Shown here: positions 32,762-42,485 of the stretch, piece after piece | Numbering within the stretch: position 1 is the first letter of the stretch | How the letters are laid out: every line of letters begins with the position of its first letter | Assembly: GCA_017555875.1 (NCBI GenBank) | Contig: JAFZFN010000032.1 | Coordinates: 50,343-114,342, forward strand | Source of the DNA: Bacteroidaceae bacterium | GTDB taxonomy: Bacteria > Bacteroidota > Bacteroidia > Bacteroidales > Bacteroidaceae | Direction of reading: 5' to 3' | DNA: 64,000 bases | Program-made: the position numbers and the translations under genes | Notes under the pieces: generated by a model | Seen by the model: only the letters and a program-made list of their open reading frames with translations | What the model was told of the DNA's origin: nothing | Databases searched by the model: none

Positions 32762-33472
32762 TTAGTTGTGCACATAGGTACCGATGGGTTCGCCATCCAT
32801 TACCTTCTTGAGGTTGCCCACGACGTCCATGTTGAAGACGTAGATGGGGAGGTTGTTCTGCTTGCACATGGTGGTAGCGGTGAGGTCCATCACCTTGAGT
32901 CCGCGAGTATAGATTTCGTCGTAGGTGATCTCGCTGAACTTGGTGGCGGTGGGGTCTTTCTCGGGGTCGGCAGTATAGATGCCATCTACGCGGGTACCCT
33001 TGAGCATCACGTCGGCCTCAATCTCGATGCCGCGGAGCGATGAACCTGTGTCGGTAGTGAAGTAAGGATTGCCAGTACCACCACTGAGGATGACTACCTC
33101 GCCGGCCTCCATGCAGTCGATGGCTTTCCACTTGGTGTAGAGCTCGCCGATGGGCTCCATACGGATGGCTGTGAGCACACGAGCCTTGACACCAATAGCG
33201 GTGAGGGCAGAGCTGAGAGCGAGGCTATTAATCACTGTAGCGAGCATACCCATCTGGTCGCCCTTGACGCGGTCGAAGCCCTTGCCCGCACCTGTGAGGC
33301 CACGGAAGATGTTGCCACCACCGATGACGATGCCTATCTGCACACCCATGTCGTGGATTTCCTTAATCTGGGCAGCATATTCGCCCAAGCGCTTCTCGTC
33401 GATGCCGTAGCGCTGCTCACCCATGAGGCTCTCGCCACTGAGCTTGAGGAGGATTCTGTTAAACTTTGCCAT
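32762..33472 (-). CDS. pyrH: UMP kinase
   Basis: The protein has 236 residues, the normal length. LLKLSGESLMG at the N-terminus, VIGGGNIFRG and the UMP-binding GTGNPYFTTDT are the hallmarks of bacterial PyrH, an amino-acid-kinase fold enzyme unlike eukaryotic UMP kinases. It phosphorylates UMP to UDP with ATP as a hexamer in the cytoplasm and is essential. It has its own promoter and terminator. Confidence 0.97.
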   Translation of the reverse strand: MAKFNRILLKLSGESLMGEQRYGIDEKRLGEYAAQIKEIHDMGVQIGIVIGGGNIFRGLTGAGKGFDRVKGDQMGMLATVINSLALSSALTAIGVKARVLTAIRMEPIGELYTKWKAIDCMEAGEVVILSGGTGNPYFTTDTGSSLRGIEIEADVMLKGTRVDGIYTADPEKDPTATKFSEITYDEIYTRGLKVMDLTATTMCKQNNLPIYVFNMDVVGNLKKVMDGEPIGTYVHN

Positions 33473-33520
33473 AATCTTGATTTATGATTTATGATTGGTG
33501 ATATATGATTTTGATTGGTG

Positions 33521-33551
33521 CAAAGCTAATGATTTTTAGTCGAAGACACAA
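33521..33551 (-). promoter_or_regulatory. Promoter of pyrH
   Basis: On the minus strand TTG (33549-33551) is followed by 20 bases and TAGCTTTG (33521-33528), about 50 bases before the start codon. Confidence 0.7.
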
Positions 33552-33608
33552 TGTTTTGATTTTTTAATTTTCTTTTTCGATATCTCAGCACCCTACTGGA
33601 GCATGAAA

Positions 33609-33640
33609 TTTGGATATATCGTTGTAAATCCGTATCTTTG
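33609..33640 (+). promoter_or_regulatory. Promoter of the POT transporter gene
   Basis: TTTG (33609-33612) is followed by 20 bases and TATCTTTG (33633-33640). The start codon lies 44 bases downstream. Confidence 0.8.
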
Positions 33641-33683
33641 CACGAATTTGATATAATATTCACTAATTAATAACTACAATTTT

Positions 33684-35339
33684 ATGTTTGAAGGACAACC
33701 GAAAGGACTTTATGCATTAGCCTTGGCGAACACAGGTGAGCGCTTTGGCTACTACACAATGCTTGCGATTTTCACCCTCTTCTTGCAGGCAAAGTTTGGT
33801 TTTTCAGCTGCTGAGGCTGGACAGTTTTATTCAATTTTCTTGGCTGGCGTATACTTCTTGCCCATGGTAGGTGGTATCCTCGCCGACAAGTTTGGCTATG
33901 GCAAGATGGTTACCATCGGTATCTTCATCATGTTCCTTGGCTATGCTCTCTTGGCTATTCCTACTGGTGCCGACACCATGGGCTTGACCATGATGATTGG
34001 CGCTTTGGCTCTCATCGCCCTGGGTACAGGTTTGTTCAAGGGCAACCTCCAGGTGATGGTGGGTAACCTCTACGACGAGGCTAAGTACTCAACACGTCGC
34101 GACTCTGGCTTCTCATTGTTCTACATGGCCATCAACATCGGTGCGATGTTTGCCCCCACCGCAGCTACTGCCGTTACCAACTGGATCCTCGGCAAAGCTA
34201 ACTTGAGCTACCATGCACGTATCCCCGAGTTGGCTCACCAGTACCTCGATGGCACCATCAGCGCTGACAACCTCGTAGCTCTCGGCAACTTGCAGGCTCA
34301 GCAGGGCTTCGTGGGCGACATGGGCGTATTCTGCCAGACTTACCTCGACCAGCTCTCACAGGCTTACCACTATGGTTTCGCTGTAGCATGTATCTCATTG
34401 ATTGCCTCTATCGCTATCTACTACAGCTTCCGTCCCACATTCAAGCATGCTGACTACAACGCTAAGACACAGCCCAAGACTGGCGATGTAGCTGTAGAGG
34501 AGCTCACTCCGAAGCAGACCAAGGACCGCTTGGTGGCACTCGTATTGGTGTACATCGTGGTGCTCTTCTTCTGGATGGCATTCCACCAGAATGGTGCTAC
34601 ACTCACCTTCTTCGCTCGTGACTACACGGCTCCCTTCGCAACAGGCTTCATGAGCCTTGGTATCAGCGTATGGAACCTCGCGGTAGCTGCTATTGCCGTA
34701 TATGCAATCTTCGGTATTTTCCAGAACAAGAACAAGGTGGCTCCCTCGGTGATTGCTGCCGTTTGCTTGGGCTTCCTCGTATACCAATACATCGGCCTGC
34801 CCGAGTCTACACCTATCCTTCCCCAGATCTTCCAGCAGTTCAATCCCTTCTTCGTAGTAGCGCTCACTCCTGTCTCAATGGCTGTGTTCGGTGCATTGGC
34901 CAAGAAGGGCAAGGAGCCCTCTGCTCCCCGCAAGATCGGTTTGGGTATGTTGATTGCTGCTCTCGGCTTCGTGATCATGGCTGTTGCCTCTATCGGCCAG
35001 CCCAACCCCACAGCAATCAGCGCTGGTGCTGAGGCCAACCTCGTATCGCCCAACTGGCTTATCTCTACCTACCTCGTGCTCACATTTGGTGAGTTGCTGC
35101 TTTCACCCATGGGTATCTCATTCGTTACCAAGGTGGCTCCTCCCAAGTACAAAGGTTTGATGATGGGTGGATGGTTTGCTGCTACCGCTATCGGTAACTA
35201 CCTCACCGTTATTGGCCCCACCTTGTGGGACAAGAACATTCCCTTGTGGGTATTGTGGGCTGTAATGATCGGCGTATGTCTCATCTCATTCGTCTTCATC
35301 TTCTCTATCATGAAGAAGCTTGAGGCTGTAGCGAAGTAA
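33684..35339 (+). CDS. POT/PTR family proton-coupled peptide transporter
   Basis: The protein has 551 residues with 12 or more membrane segments. The N-terminal motif NTGERFGYYT is the family ExxERFxYY proton-coupling signature. FYMAINIGAMFAP corresponds to the PTR2 signature. It imports di- and tripeptides with protons across the inner membrane. A peptide importer suits an organism with several secreted proteases in the same window, although there is no operon link. Codon use is richer in GCT/GTT-type codons than neighbouring genes, which may mark high expression. Confidence 0.93.
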   Translation: MFEGQPKGLYALALANTGERFGYYTMLAIFTLFLQAKFGFSAAEAGQFYSIFLAGVYFLPMVGGILADKFGYGKMVTIGIFIMFLGYALLAIPTGADTMGLTMMIGALALIALGTGLFKGNLQVMVGNLYDEAKYSTRRDSGFSLFYMAINIGAMFAPTAATAVTNWILGKANLSYHARIPELAHQYLDGTISADNLVALGNLQAQQGFVGDMGVFCQTYLDQLSQAYHYGFAVACISLIASIAIYYSFRPTFKHADYNAKTQPKTGDVAVEELTPKQTKDRLVALVLVYIVVLFFWMAFHQNGATLTFFARDYTAPFATGFMSLGISVWNLAVAAIAVYAIFGIFQNKNKVAPSVIAAVCLGFLVYQYIGLPESTPILPQIFQQFNPFFVVALTPVSMAVFGALAKKGKEPSAPRKIGLGMLIAALGFVIMAVASIGQPNPTAISAGAEANLVSPNWLISTYLVLTFGELLLSPMGISFVTKVAPPKYKGLMMGGWFAATAIGNYLTVIGPTLWDKNIPLWVLWAVMIGVCLISFVFIFSIMKKLEAVAK

Positions 35340-35366
35340 TCTCGCTATAGACCCCTATTATACACG

Positions 35367-35397
35367 GAGCTGCATGTTTTGACATGCAGCTCTTTTT
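35367..35397 (+). terminator. Terminator of the POT transporter gene
   Basis: GAGCTGCATG (35367-35376) and CATGCAGCTC (35383-35392) form a perfect 10-bp stem with a 6-base loop, followed by TTTTT. Confidence 0.93.
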
Positions 35398-35464
35398 ACC
35401 CCCCCATATCTGTTAAATATTCTAAAAATACGCCTCAGAATATCTCTGGGAGCATTTTTATGAC

Positions 35465-35472
35465 TAACTTTG
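35465..35472 (+). promoter_or_regulatory. -7 box of the Crp/Fnr-type regulator gene
   Basis: TAACTTTG matches TAnnTTTG; no clear -33 box was found. The leader contains a small hairpin GAATCC...GGATTC at about 35479-35494. Confidence 0.45.
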
Positions 35473-35524
35473 GGGATAGAATCCTTGCGGATTCGATATT
35501 GAGTACAGTTGATTAGGTGCGTTT

Positions 35525-36211
35525 ATGGAGCAAACGATGTGTGAGATGATGTTGAGGCTACCCCTATTTCAGGGTATGAGCAGCGATGAGTTGTTTGAGG
35601 TTATTGAGCGAATGGTATTCACATTTCGCAAATACGAAGATGGTAAGTTGATCTATAAACAGAGTGAGCCGTGTAAAGAGCTCGCCTTTTTGATGAAGGG
35701 AACCCTACTGGTCGAGACCGAGGCTCACAATGCCCGCCTCTCATTCACGGAGACCCTAATACCCTATGTCGCCATCGAGCCACAGTCACTCTTCGGAATG
35801 CGTCCGCACCACAAAGCGACCTATATAGCACAGGGAGAGGTGTCACTATTCTGTCTCGACAAACAATACCTCTACACCTTGTTGCGCGAATACGAAGTCT
35901 TTAGAATCAACTTCTTTAACCTCCTAGCAAGCAAAGCTGAAAAACTACACGAGAGGCTATGGGACATCGCTCCAAGGCACCTCGAAGGACGACTTGCTCT
36001 ATTCATACGCAACTTGTGCACCACACCTCAGGGACCCAAAGTGCTACGAGCAAAGATGGATGACCTCGCAGCCCTACTCGACGACACACGCCTCAACGTA
36101 TCTCGTATTCTCAACAAATGGATGACAGAGGGGCTCATGGAAAAACGCCGCATGGAATTTATCTTCCCCAATGTAGAGCGCTTGCCGCACGATTTTTCTA
36201 CGCTACCCTAA
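35525..36211 (+). CDS. Crp/Fnr family transcriptional regulator
   Basis: The protein has 228 residues. An N-terminal cyclic-nucleotide-binding-type beta-barrel (about 10-125, with YEDGKLIYKQSEPCKELAFL) is followed by a long dimer helix and a C-terminal winged helix (MDDLAALLDDTRLNVSRIL). The family's cysteines for an iron-sulfur cluster are absent, and the cAMP-binding consensus is not evident, so the ligand is unknown. An internal ATG at 35537 is an alternative start. It is a single gene with no obvious local target. Confidence 0.9.
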   Translation: MEQTMCEMMLRLPLFQGMSSDELFEVIERMVFTFRKYEDGKLIYKQSEPCKELAFLMKGTLLVETEAHNARLSFTETLIPYVAIEPQSLFGMRPHHKATYIAQGEVSLFCLDKQYLYTLLREYEVFRINFFNLLASKAEKLHERLWDIAPRHLEGRLALFIRNLCTTPQGPKVLRAKMDDLAALLDDTRLNVSRILNKWMTEGLMEKRRMEFIFPNVERLPHDFSTLP

Positions 36212-36383
36212 TGTTTGGAGCTTTTTTCGCCCCATCCTCGTACTTTTCTCACAAAAAAGTCGTAACTTTACCCGACTAAATCGATTTGTGATTTCGGAAT
36301 TATGATTTTCACTCTTAAAAGCCATTCGCACGAATGTAGAGGAAGGTCATAGTCCATGAATCATATTTCATAAATTATCACAC

Positions 36384-38321
36384 ATGAGCGACGAACTGAA
36401 TATGCCCATCGAGGAGCAGGTGGCGTACACCGACGATAACATACGCCACCTGAGTGACATGGAACACGTGCGCCTACGTCCTGGTATGTACATCGGTAAA
36501 CTGGGCGACGGCACACAGAACGATGATGGTATCTACGTACTGCTGAAGGAGATTATCGATAACTCCATCGATGAGTTTAAGATGCACGCTGGCAAGCGCA
36601 TCGAGATTGAGGTCACCGACCACAAGCAGGTGAGCGTGCGCGACTATGGCCGCGGTATCCCCCAAGGTAAGCTGGTGGAGGCGGTGAGCGTGCTCAACAC
36701 GGGTGGTAAGTACGATAGCAAAGCCTTCAAGAAAAGCGTGGGCCTCAATGGTGTGGGTGTGAAAGCAGTGAATGCATTGAGCTCACACTTCGAAGCCAGT
36801 TCATACCGCGACGGCAAGGTGCGCACCGTGGTGTTTGAGAAGGGTAACCTCATCAGTGACACCACTACCAATGCGGGACCCGAAGAGTCGGGTACACGTA
36901 TACTCTTCGAGCCAGACAACACCTTGTTCGTGGGATACTCGTTCCGCACGGCCTACATAGAGACCATGCTGCGCAACTATACCTACCTGAACACGGGGCT
37001 CACCATCATGTTCAACGGCAAGCGCATCCTCTCGCGCAATGGTCTTGTAGACTTGCTTACCGATAACATGACGGCCTCGACGCTCTATCCCATCATACAC
37101 CTCAAGACTGAGGACATAGAGATTGCCTTCACCCATACCGACCAGTATGGCGAGGAGTACTACTCATTTGTTAATGGTCAGCATACGACACAGGGTGGTA
37201 CACACCAAAGCGCCTTCAAGGAACATATAGCACGCACCATCAAGGAGTTTTACAACAAAAACCACGAATTCACCGATATTCGCAATGGTATCGTAGGTGC
37301 TATTGCTATCAATGTCGAGGAGCCTGTCTTCGAAAGTCAGACCAAGGTGAAGCTGGGCTCTACGGCAATGGAGCCTGGTGGTCGTAGCCTCAACAAGTTT
37401 GTGGGCGACTTCATCAAAACCGAGGTGGACAACTACCTGCACCGCAACACCGATGTGGCAGACACCATGCTGCAGAAGATACAAGAAAGCGAAAAGGAGC
37501 GCAAGGCCATTGCAGGTGTCACCAAGATTGCGCGTGAGCGTGCCAAAAAAGTCAATATGCACAACCGCAAATTGCGTGACTGCCGCATCCACCTCAACGA
37601 TGCCAAGGGCGACCGCACTGACGAATCGTGCATCTTCATCACCGAGGGTGACTCGGCCAGCGGATCTATCACCAAGAGCCGAGACGTGAACACACAGGCC
37701 GTATTCAGCCTACGCGGTAAGCCTCTCAACTCCTTCGGCCTCACCAAGAAGGTGGTATATGAGAACGAGGAGTTCAACCTCCTGCAAGCCGCACTCAACA
37801 TCGAAGATGGACTCGAAGGCTTGCGCTACAATAAGGTCATCGTAGCAACCGATGCCGACGTCGACGGTATGCACATCAGACTGCTGATGATCACCTTCTT
37901 CCTGCAGTTCTTCCCTGACCTCATCAAGAAGGGACACGTATACATCTTGCAAACGCCACTCTTCCGTGTGCGTAACAAGAAGCGCGCCATCAAAGGCTAT
38001 AAAAAGGAGAACGAGACTGAGGCCGAACGCAAAAGTGACTCCATCACCCGCTACTGCTACTCAGAAGAAGAACGCCTCAAAGCTATTGCTGACCTAGGCC
38101 CCAACCCCGAAATCACTCGATTCAAGGGTCTTGGTGAGATTTCCCCCGATGAATTCAAGCATTTCATTGGCAAGGATATGCGTCTTGAGCGTGTTACTCT
38201 GAGCAAGAACGACGCAGTGATGGACCTTCTCGAGTTCTACATGGGCAAGAACACCATGGAGCGCCAAAACTTTATCGTGGACAACCTCGTTGTTGAAGAA
38301 GACAAACCCGAAGAAGAGTAA
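36384..38321 (+). CDS. parE: DNA topoisomerase IV subunit B (type IIA, ParE)
   Basis: The protein has 645 residues, ParE-sized rather than GyrB-sized. The GHKL ATPase shows [14 protein letters not shown] and [16 protein letters not shown]. The Toprim domain shows [17 protein letters not shown] and DADVDGMHI. With ParC it decatenates daughter chromosomes. ParC is not in the window, which leaves a small chance that the partner is named differently. The stop overlaps the start of coaD by one base (TAATG), so the two are translationally coupled. Confidence 0.93.
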   Translation: MSDELNMPIEEQVAYTDDNIRHLSDMEHVRLRPGMYIGKLGDGTQNDDGIYVLLKEIIDNSIDEFKMHAGKRIEIEVTDHKQVSVRDYGRGIPQGKLVEAVSVLNTGGKYDSKAFKKSVGLNGVGVKAVNALSSHFEASSYRDGKVRTVVFEKGNLISDTTTNAGPEESGTRILFEPDNTLFVGYSFRTAYIETMLRNYTYLNTGLTIMFNGKRILSRNGLVDLLTDNMTASTLYPIIHLKTEDIEIAFTHTDQYGEEYYSFVNGQHTTQGGTHQSAFKEHIARTIKEFYNKNHEFTDIRNGIVGAIAINVEEPVFESQTKVKLGSTAMEPGGRSLNKFVGDFIKTEVDNYLHRNTDVADTMLQKIQESEKERKAIAGVTKIARERAKKVNMHNRKLRDCRIHLNDAKGDRTDESCIFITEGDSASGSITKSRDVNTQAVFSLRGKPLNSFGLTKKVVYENEEFNLLQAALNIEDGLEGLRYNKVIVATDADVDGMHIRLLMITFFLQFFPDLIKKGHVYILQTPLFRVRNKKRAIKGYKKENETEAERKSDSITRYCYSEEERLKAIADLGPNPEITRFKGLGEISPDEFKHFIGKDMRLERVTLSKNDAVMDLLEFYMGKNTMERQNFIVDNLVVEEDKPEEE

Positions 38322-38758
38322 TGAGAACGGCAATATTTCCCGGCACCTTTGACCCCTTTACCCTAGGGCACGAAGCATTGGTACGTCGCGTACTTAGCAT
38401 TGTGGACGAGCTATATATCGCAATTGGTGTCAACACCGAGAAACGCACCATGCATACCTTAGAAGAACGCATGAATCGCATAGTCAGCCTGTATAAAGAC
38501 GACCCTCGCATCCATGTAGTCAGCTATGAGGGCTTGACCACTGATTTTGCCCAATCCATCGGAGCAAAGCTCATCGTCCGTGGTGTGCGCAATGCCATCG
38601 ATTTCGAGTATGAACGCAACATCGCAGATATAAACCGCATGCTCACTGGCATCGAAACTATCCTACTCATCAGCGAACCCCAATTTGCCGCTATCAGCAG
38701 CAGCATGGTACGTGAGCTAGCCCACTTCGGAAAGGATATTAGTCCCTATCTTCCGTGA
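38321..38758 (+). CDS. coaD: Phosphopantetheine adenylyltransferase
   Basis: The protein has 145 residues. The nucleotidyltransferase signature FPGTFDPFTLGHEALV opens the protein; VRGVRNAIDFEYE and SSSMVRELAHFGKDIS are conserved CoaD motifs. It transfers AMP to 4'-phosphopantetheine, the penultimate step of coenzyme A synthesis. The start overlaps the parE stop by one base. Confidence 0.96.
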   Translation: MRTAIFPGTFDPFTLGHEALVRRVLSIVDELYIAIGVNTEKRTMHTLEERMNRIVSLYKDDPRIHVVSYEGLTTDFAQSIGAKLIVRGVRNAIDFEYERNIADINRMLTGIETILLISEPQFAAISSSMVRELAHFGKDISPYLP

Positions 38759-38830
38759 AGAGAGGGAGGGTACAATTTAAACCAAAACCATAACGAGAGT
38801 AAGATATTGCAACAATAAAAGCCCGACGAT

Positions 38831-40408
38831 ATGAAAAGAAAATACATCCTCACACTCCTTGTCTGCTGCAGCACTCTTCTGAGCGCCCAAACCAACATGG
38901 CAAGCATGGAGCAGGTGCGCAAACTGGTGACAGCGCATAGCGCCATAGCAAACCTCTATGTCGACGAGGTGGACGAATCGAAACTAGTGGAGCAGAGCAT
39001 ACGAGCCATGCTCAAGGAGCTGGATCCTCACTCGACCTACCTCACTGCAAGCGAGGTAGAAAAGATGAATGAACCACTTCAAGGTAATTTTGAGGGTATT
39101 GGCGTACAGTTCAACATGGCTGACGACACTCTTTTCGTAATACAGACCGTAAGCAAGGGTCCCTCAGAAAAGGTGGGCATCTTGCCAGGAGACCGCATCG
39201 TGATGGTAAACGACACCGCCATTGCAGGAGTAAAAATGGAGCGCGATGAAATAATGAAACGCTTACGAGGACCGAAAGGCTCGGTAGTAGAGCTAGGAGT
39301 CGTGCGCCGTGGCTATGAAGAGCAATTGGTATTTCGCGTGACGCGTGACAAAATCCCCGTGCACACACTAGATGCATCCTATATGATAGCTCCCAAGGTA
39401 GGGTATATCAAGATAAGCAGCTTCGGAGCCACTACACATGAAGAGTTCTCCTCGGCTCTTGCGAAACTCAAGAAGGAAAAGATGCAACACCTCATCCTCG
39501 ACCTTCAAGGTAACGGAGGGGGATACCTAAAGGCTGCAGTAGACATGGCAAGCGATTTCCTGCAAGAAGGACAGCAGGTAGTGTACACAGAAGGGAGCAA
39601 ATCGCCCCGACTGGAGTTCAACGCCGAAGGTCCAGGACAGTTTCGCGAAGGCAGACTCGTAGTGCTCATCGATGAATACTCCGCATCAGCAGCAGAGATT
39701 GTCACAGGTGCCGTACAAGATTGGGACCGAGGAGTCGTAGTAGGACGCCGCTCCTTTGGAAAAGGTCTGGTACAGCGCCCTGTACCCATGCCTGATGGCT
39801 CGATGATACGTCTCACGACTGCCCGATATTACACCCCTTCTGGACGTTGTATACAAAAGCCCTATGGGGAAGACATTGATTATCGAAAGGACTTGACGGA
39901 ACGATTCAACAAGGGAGAGATGATGCACGCAGATAGCATACAATTGTCTGACTCGCTGAAGTATCAGACCCGAATGAAGGGACGCACAGTCTATGGCGGT
40001 GGAGGCATCATGCCTGACTATTTCGTACCACTCGACACTATGAGCTATACCAAATATCACCGCGAACTTACCGCTAAAGGAGCCATCGTAAATACAAACC
40101 TTATAGTCATCGACCGCTACCGTAAGGAATTGGAGAAGCGCTATCCCGACTTTAAGACCTATAACAAAAAGTTCGAGGTGGACGACGAAATACTCTCTAT
40201 CCTCTTAGCTGAAGCAGATAAGGCGGGAGTAAAATATGACGAAGAGCTCTACCAGGCTTCGCTCCCCCTCATCAGAGTGCAACTAAAAGCGCTCATCGCT
40301 CGTGATCTGTGGGATATGAGTCAATTCTACGAAATATTCAATCGCACCGATGAGACTGTCATGAAGGGACTCGAAGTGATACAGAGCAAAGAGTTTCCCG
40401 AATTTTGA
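38831..40408 (+). CDS. S41 family C-terminal processing protease (exported)
   Basis: The protein has 525 residues. A signal peptide (MKRKYILTLLVCCSTLLSAQ) is followed by a PDZ domain (about 85-160, with EKVGILPGDRIVMVND). The S41 catalytic domain carries Ser 286 (EYSASAAEI) and Lys 311 (SFGKGLVQ), 25 residues apart as in Prc/CtpA. It is expected to cut exported proteins near their C-termini in the periplasm. The gene follows coaD by 72 bases. A paralogue lies at 54529-56121. Confidence 0.94.
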   Translation: MKRKYILTLLVCCSTLLSAQTNMASMEQVRKLVTAHSAIANLYVDEVDESKLVEQSIRAMLKELDPHSTYLTASEVEKMNEPLQGNFEGIGVQFNMADDTLFVIQTVSKGPSEKVGILPGDRIVMVNDTAIAGVKMERDEIMKRLRGPKGSVVELGVVRRGYEEQLVFRVTRDKIPVHTLDASYMIAPKVGYIKISSFGATTHEEFSSALAKLKKEKMQHLILDLQGNGGGYLKAAVDMASDFLQEGQQVVYTEGSKSPRLEFNAEGPGQFREGRLVVLIDEYSASAAEIVTGAVQDWDRGVVVGRRSFGKGLVQRPVPMPDGSMIRLTTARYYTPSGRCIQKPYGEDIDYRKDLTERFNKGEMMHADSIQLSDSLKYQTRMKGRTVYGGGGIMPDYFVPLDTMSYTKYHRELTAKGAIVNTNLIVIDRYRKELEKRYPDFKTYNKKFEVDDEILSILLAEADKAGVKYDEELYQASLPLIRVQLKALIARDLWDMSQFYEIFNRTDETVMKGLEVIQSKEFPEF

Positions 40409-40456
40409 TTTATCAACTACTCGGAGCCTCATCTTTTAGGAGTGTGCCTACCATTC

Positions 40457-40488
40457 AAATCAATCTTGCAATTGCAGAGGATTGATTT
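40457..40488. terminator. Possible bidirectional hairpin between convergent genes
   Basis: AAATCAATC (40457-40465) and GATTGATTT (40480-40488) form a 9-bp stem between the S41 gene and the convergent EEP gene. There is no long T run, so the assignment is weak. Confidence 0.4.
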
Positions 40489-40509
40489 AGTTCAATAAAA
40501 GCTTATGGT

Positions 40510-41595
40510 TCAGTCTTCTACCTTTTCCAAGAAGCAGAAGATAGGATAATGATCGGACTCTTTGATGCTACGATCCACGGTGCAGTCATAGACTTTGAAC
40601 TGCGAAGAATGTAAGATATGATCAATTCGGTAGTACATCCCATGACGATTATAGCTTATGCCAGGTCCATTGCCACTAGTCATAAAAGCATCGTCAAGTT
40701 TTCGTCGTAACCGATTGCAAGTGTAAGAGATGGGTGAATCGTTAAAGTCACCACAGACGATGACATAGCGCGAGTGCTCACGCTTAAGGTCATCGATGAT
40801 GACATCTGTCTGTATGGCACGCTTGGCTGTTGCATCACGCAGTTTCTTCACTAGTTCCTTGGTATCTCTGCTACGTAAGTTGTCTTTAGGATTAAAGATA
40901 AGTTGCTTATAGGTACTCTTATCGTCGGTCTGCAAACCATTGGACTGAAGATGGCAATTGTAGACCACAATGGTGTCACCTTCGTGAAGGATACGGTACT
41001 TGGTGCAACCATTGGCTGTAGACTCCAATTGGAGCTGCTCGACACTAAGTATGGGATACTTGGACAAACACCCGAGATGGTGAGCAGCGGCTTGACTCTC
41101 ATTGGACACGTCGTAAGACTTGTAAGGATATTTCTTCAACAGTTGTGGATGCTTTTTGAGCGATGCAAACTGAAATTCTTGTAAACAGATAATGTCTGCA
41201 TCGACTTCCTCAAGGTAGGCAATGGTAGCATTGGACTTATTTGCATTCGAAGCACTGATATTAGGGCTTAGAATATTGTATGACATCACCTTAAGAGCCC
41301 CTTTCGGTGCATTCTGACCACTCAAATTAATGGGAAAGAAAGCGCATATCTGAGGTAAGCAAACGATGAGTGCGACGAGCGGAAGCAACACATAACGACG
41401 ATAGACAAATAGCCATAATATAAGGAAACCTAGGTTAGCAGCCAAGGTAAAAGGGAAGCCCAGCCCACCTAATGAAAGAAGAGGAAACTGAGCGGCAGGA
41501 AGCAAAGGGCTATAAGCACACGCAATGAGCAGCACCACAGCCAAAAGATTGAGAGCGAGAATGGGCAGTAGTAGTATCCTAAGCACTTGTTTCAT
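40510..41595 (-). CDS. Membrane-anchored endonuclease/exonuclease/phosphatase (EEP) family protein
   Basis: The protein has 361 residues. Three hydrophobic segments fill the first 90 residues. The EEP catalytic domain then shows VMSYNILSPN, CLQEFQF, VCGDFNDSP and a final SDHYPI, which supply the metal and phosphate-binding Asn, Glu, Asp and His. The family includes nucleases and phosphodiesterases; substrate cannot be told from sequence. The start overlaps the stop of the upstream rhomboid gene by 4 bases, so it is the last gene of a three-gene operon. Confidence 0.9.
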   Translation of the reverse strand: MKQVLRILLLPILALNLLAVVLLIACAYSPLLPAAQFPLLSLGGLGFPFTLAANLGFLILWLFVYRRYVLLPLVALIVCLPQICAFFPINLSGQNAPKGALKVMSYNILSPNISASNANKSNATIAYLEEVDADIICLQEFQFASLKKHPQLLKKYPYKSYDVSNESQAAAHHLGCLSKYPILSVEQLQLESTANGCTKYRILHEGDTIVVYNCHLQSNGLQTDDKSTYKQLIFNPKDNLRSRDTKELVKKLRDATAKRAIQTDVIIDDLKREHSRYVIVCGDFNDSPISYTCNRLRRKLDDAFMTSGNGPGISYNRHGMYYRIDHILHSSQFKVYDCTVDRSIKESDHYPIFCFLEKVED

Positions 41596-42485
41596 CGTTT
41601 ACTAGCTTCGAAAAGGCGACGTTTCTCCTCATCGCTGAGGCTGCTGTAGCCTGATTTCTTGAGTTTCTCCAATATTCTGTCCACCTCATCGGACTGAGCT
41701 TTTTTACGAGCGTTATAGTCGTAATCGCTCATTCGTGAGTTAGTAGTATGTACCTTCATTTTAGGTTTACGAGGAGTCCGCTTGCTAAATAATCCGCCAA
41801 TGGAATCGAGACATGCATTTATCCAATGTGTAATATCACGCCCACTGCTAATGCCACGAGCAAACCACCATCCAGCAAGCGCTCCACCTAAATGTGCGAA
41901 GTGTCCTCCTGCATTACTAGAACCTACCGAAAGAATATCATAAAGCACGATGAAAAGGGCAAAATACTTCAATTGAACGGGTCCTATAAACATGAGGTTG
42001 ATGCGATACTCTGGGTCACGCACAGCTGTGGCAATAGCGATGGCTAACACAGAAGCTGAGGCCCCTACAAGCACTGAATGATAGAGGTCCTTGCTGAAAA
42101 TGGGAAAGAGATTATAGGCTGCGATATAAAGTAATGCCCCAAAGAGTCCACCCAAGACATAGAGTCCACGCAGGTGTTTGGCCGAGAAGAAGTAGAGAAA
42201 CATCTTACCAAACCAATAGAGCCACAACATGTTGAACAGCAAATGTAGAGGGCCTGCATGCATAAACATATAGGTTACCAAAGTCCATGGGCGACGCAGC
42301 AACTGCAACAGATCGGCAGGAAGCTTTAGGCCATCAATAAGTAGCGAGGCGTCAATCTTGAAAAGTCCCAACACAACACTCAACAGTGCACATAGCACAA
42401 ATGAGGCTACGTTGATATAAATAAGGCGAACAACTATGTTCCCTTGCCTGAAGGTACGCTTCAGGTCGTCAAAAATACCTGCCAT
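41592..42485 (-). CDS. Rhomboid family intramembrane protein (second of tandem pair)
   Basis: From ATG 42485 (MAGIFDDLKRTFRQGN) the protein has about 297 residues; the frame extends 31 residues further upstream, inside the preceding gene, but that extension is not hydrophobically or compositionally convincing. It has rhomboid features: HAGPLHLLFNMLWLYWFG, the serine motif VGASASV and the His in AHLGGALAGWW. It overlaps the preceding rhomboid gene by 17 bases. The C-terminal 70 residues are cytoplasmic and basic. Substrate is unknown. Confidence 0.88.
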   Translation of the reverse strand: MAGIFDDLKRTFRQGNIVVRLIYINVASFVLCALLSVVLGLFKIDASLLIDGLKLPADLLQLLRRPWTLVTYMFMHAGPLHLLFNMLWLYWFGKMFLYFFSAKHLRGLYVLGGLFGALLYIAAYNLFPIFSKDLYHSVLVGASASVLAIAIATAVRDPEYRINLMFIGPVQLKYFALFIVLYDILSVGSSNAGGHFAHLGGALAGWWFARGISSGRDITHWINACLDSIGGLFSKRTPRKPKMKVHTTNSRMSDYDYNARKKAQSDEVDRILEKLKKSGYSSLSDEEKRRLFEASKR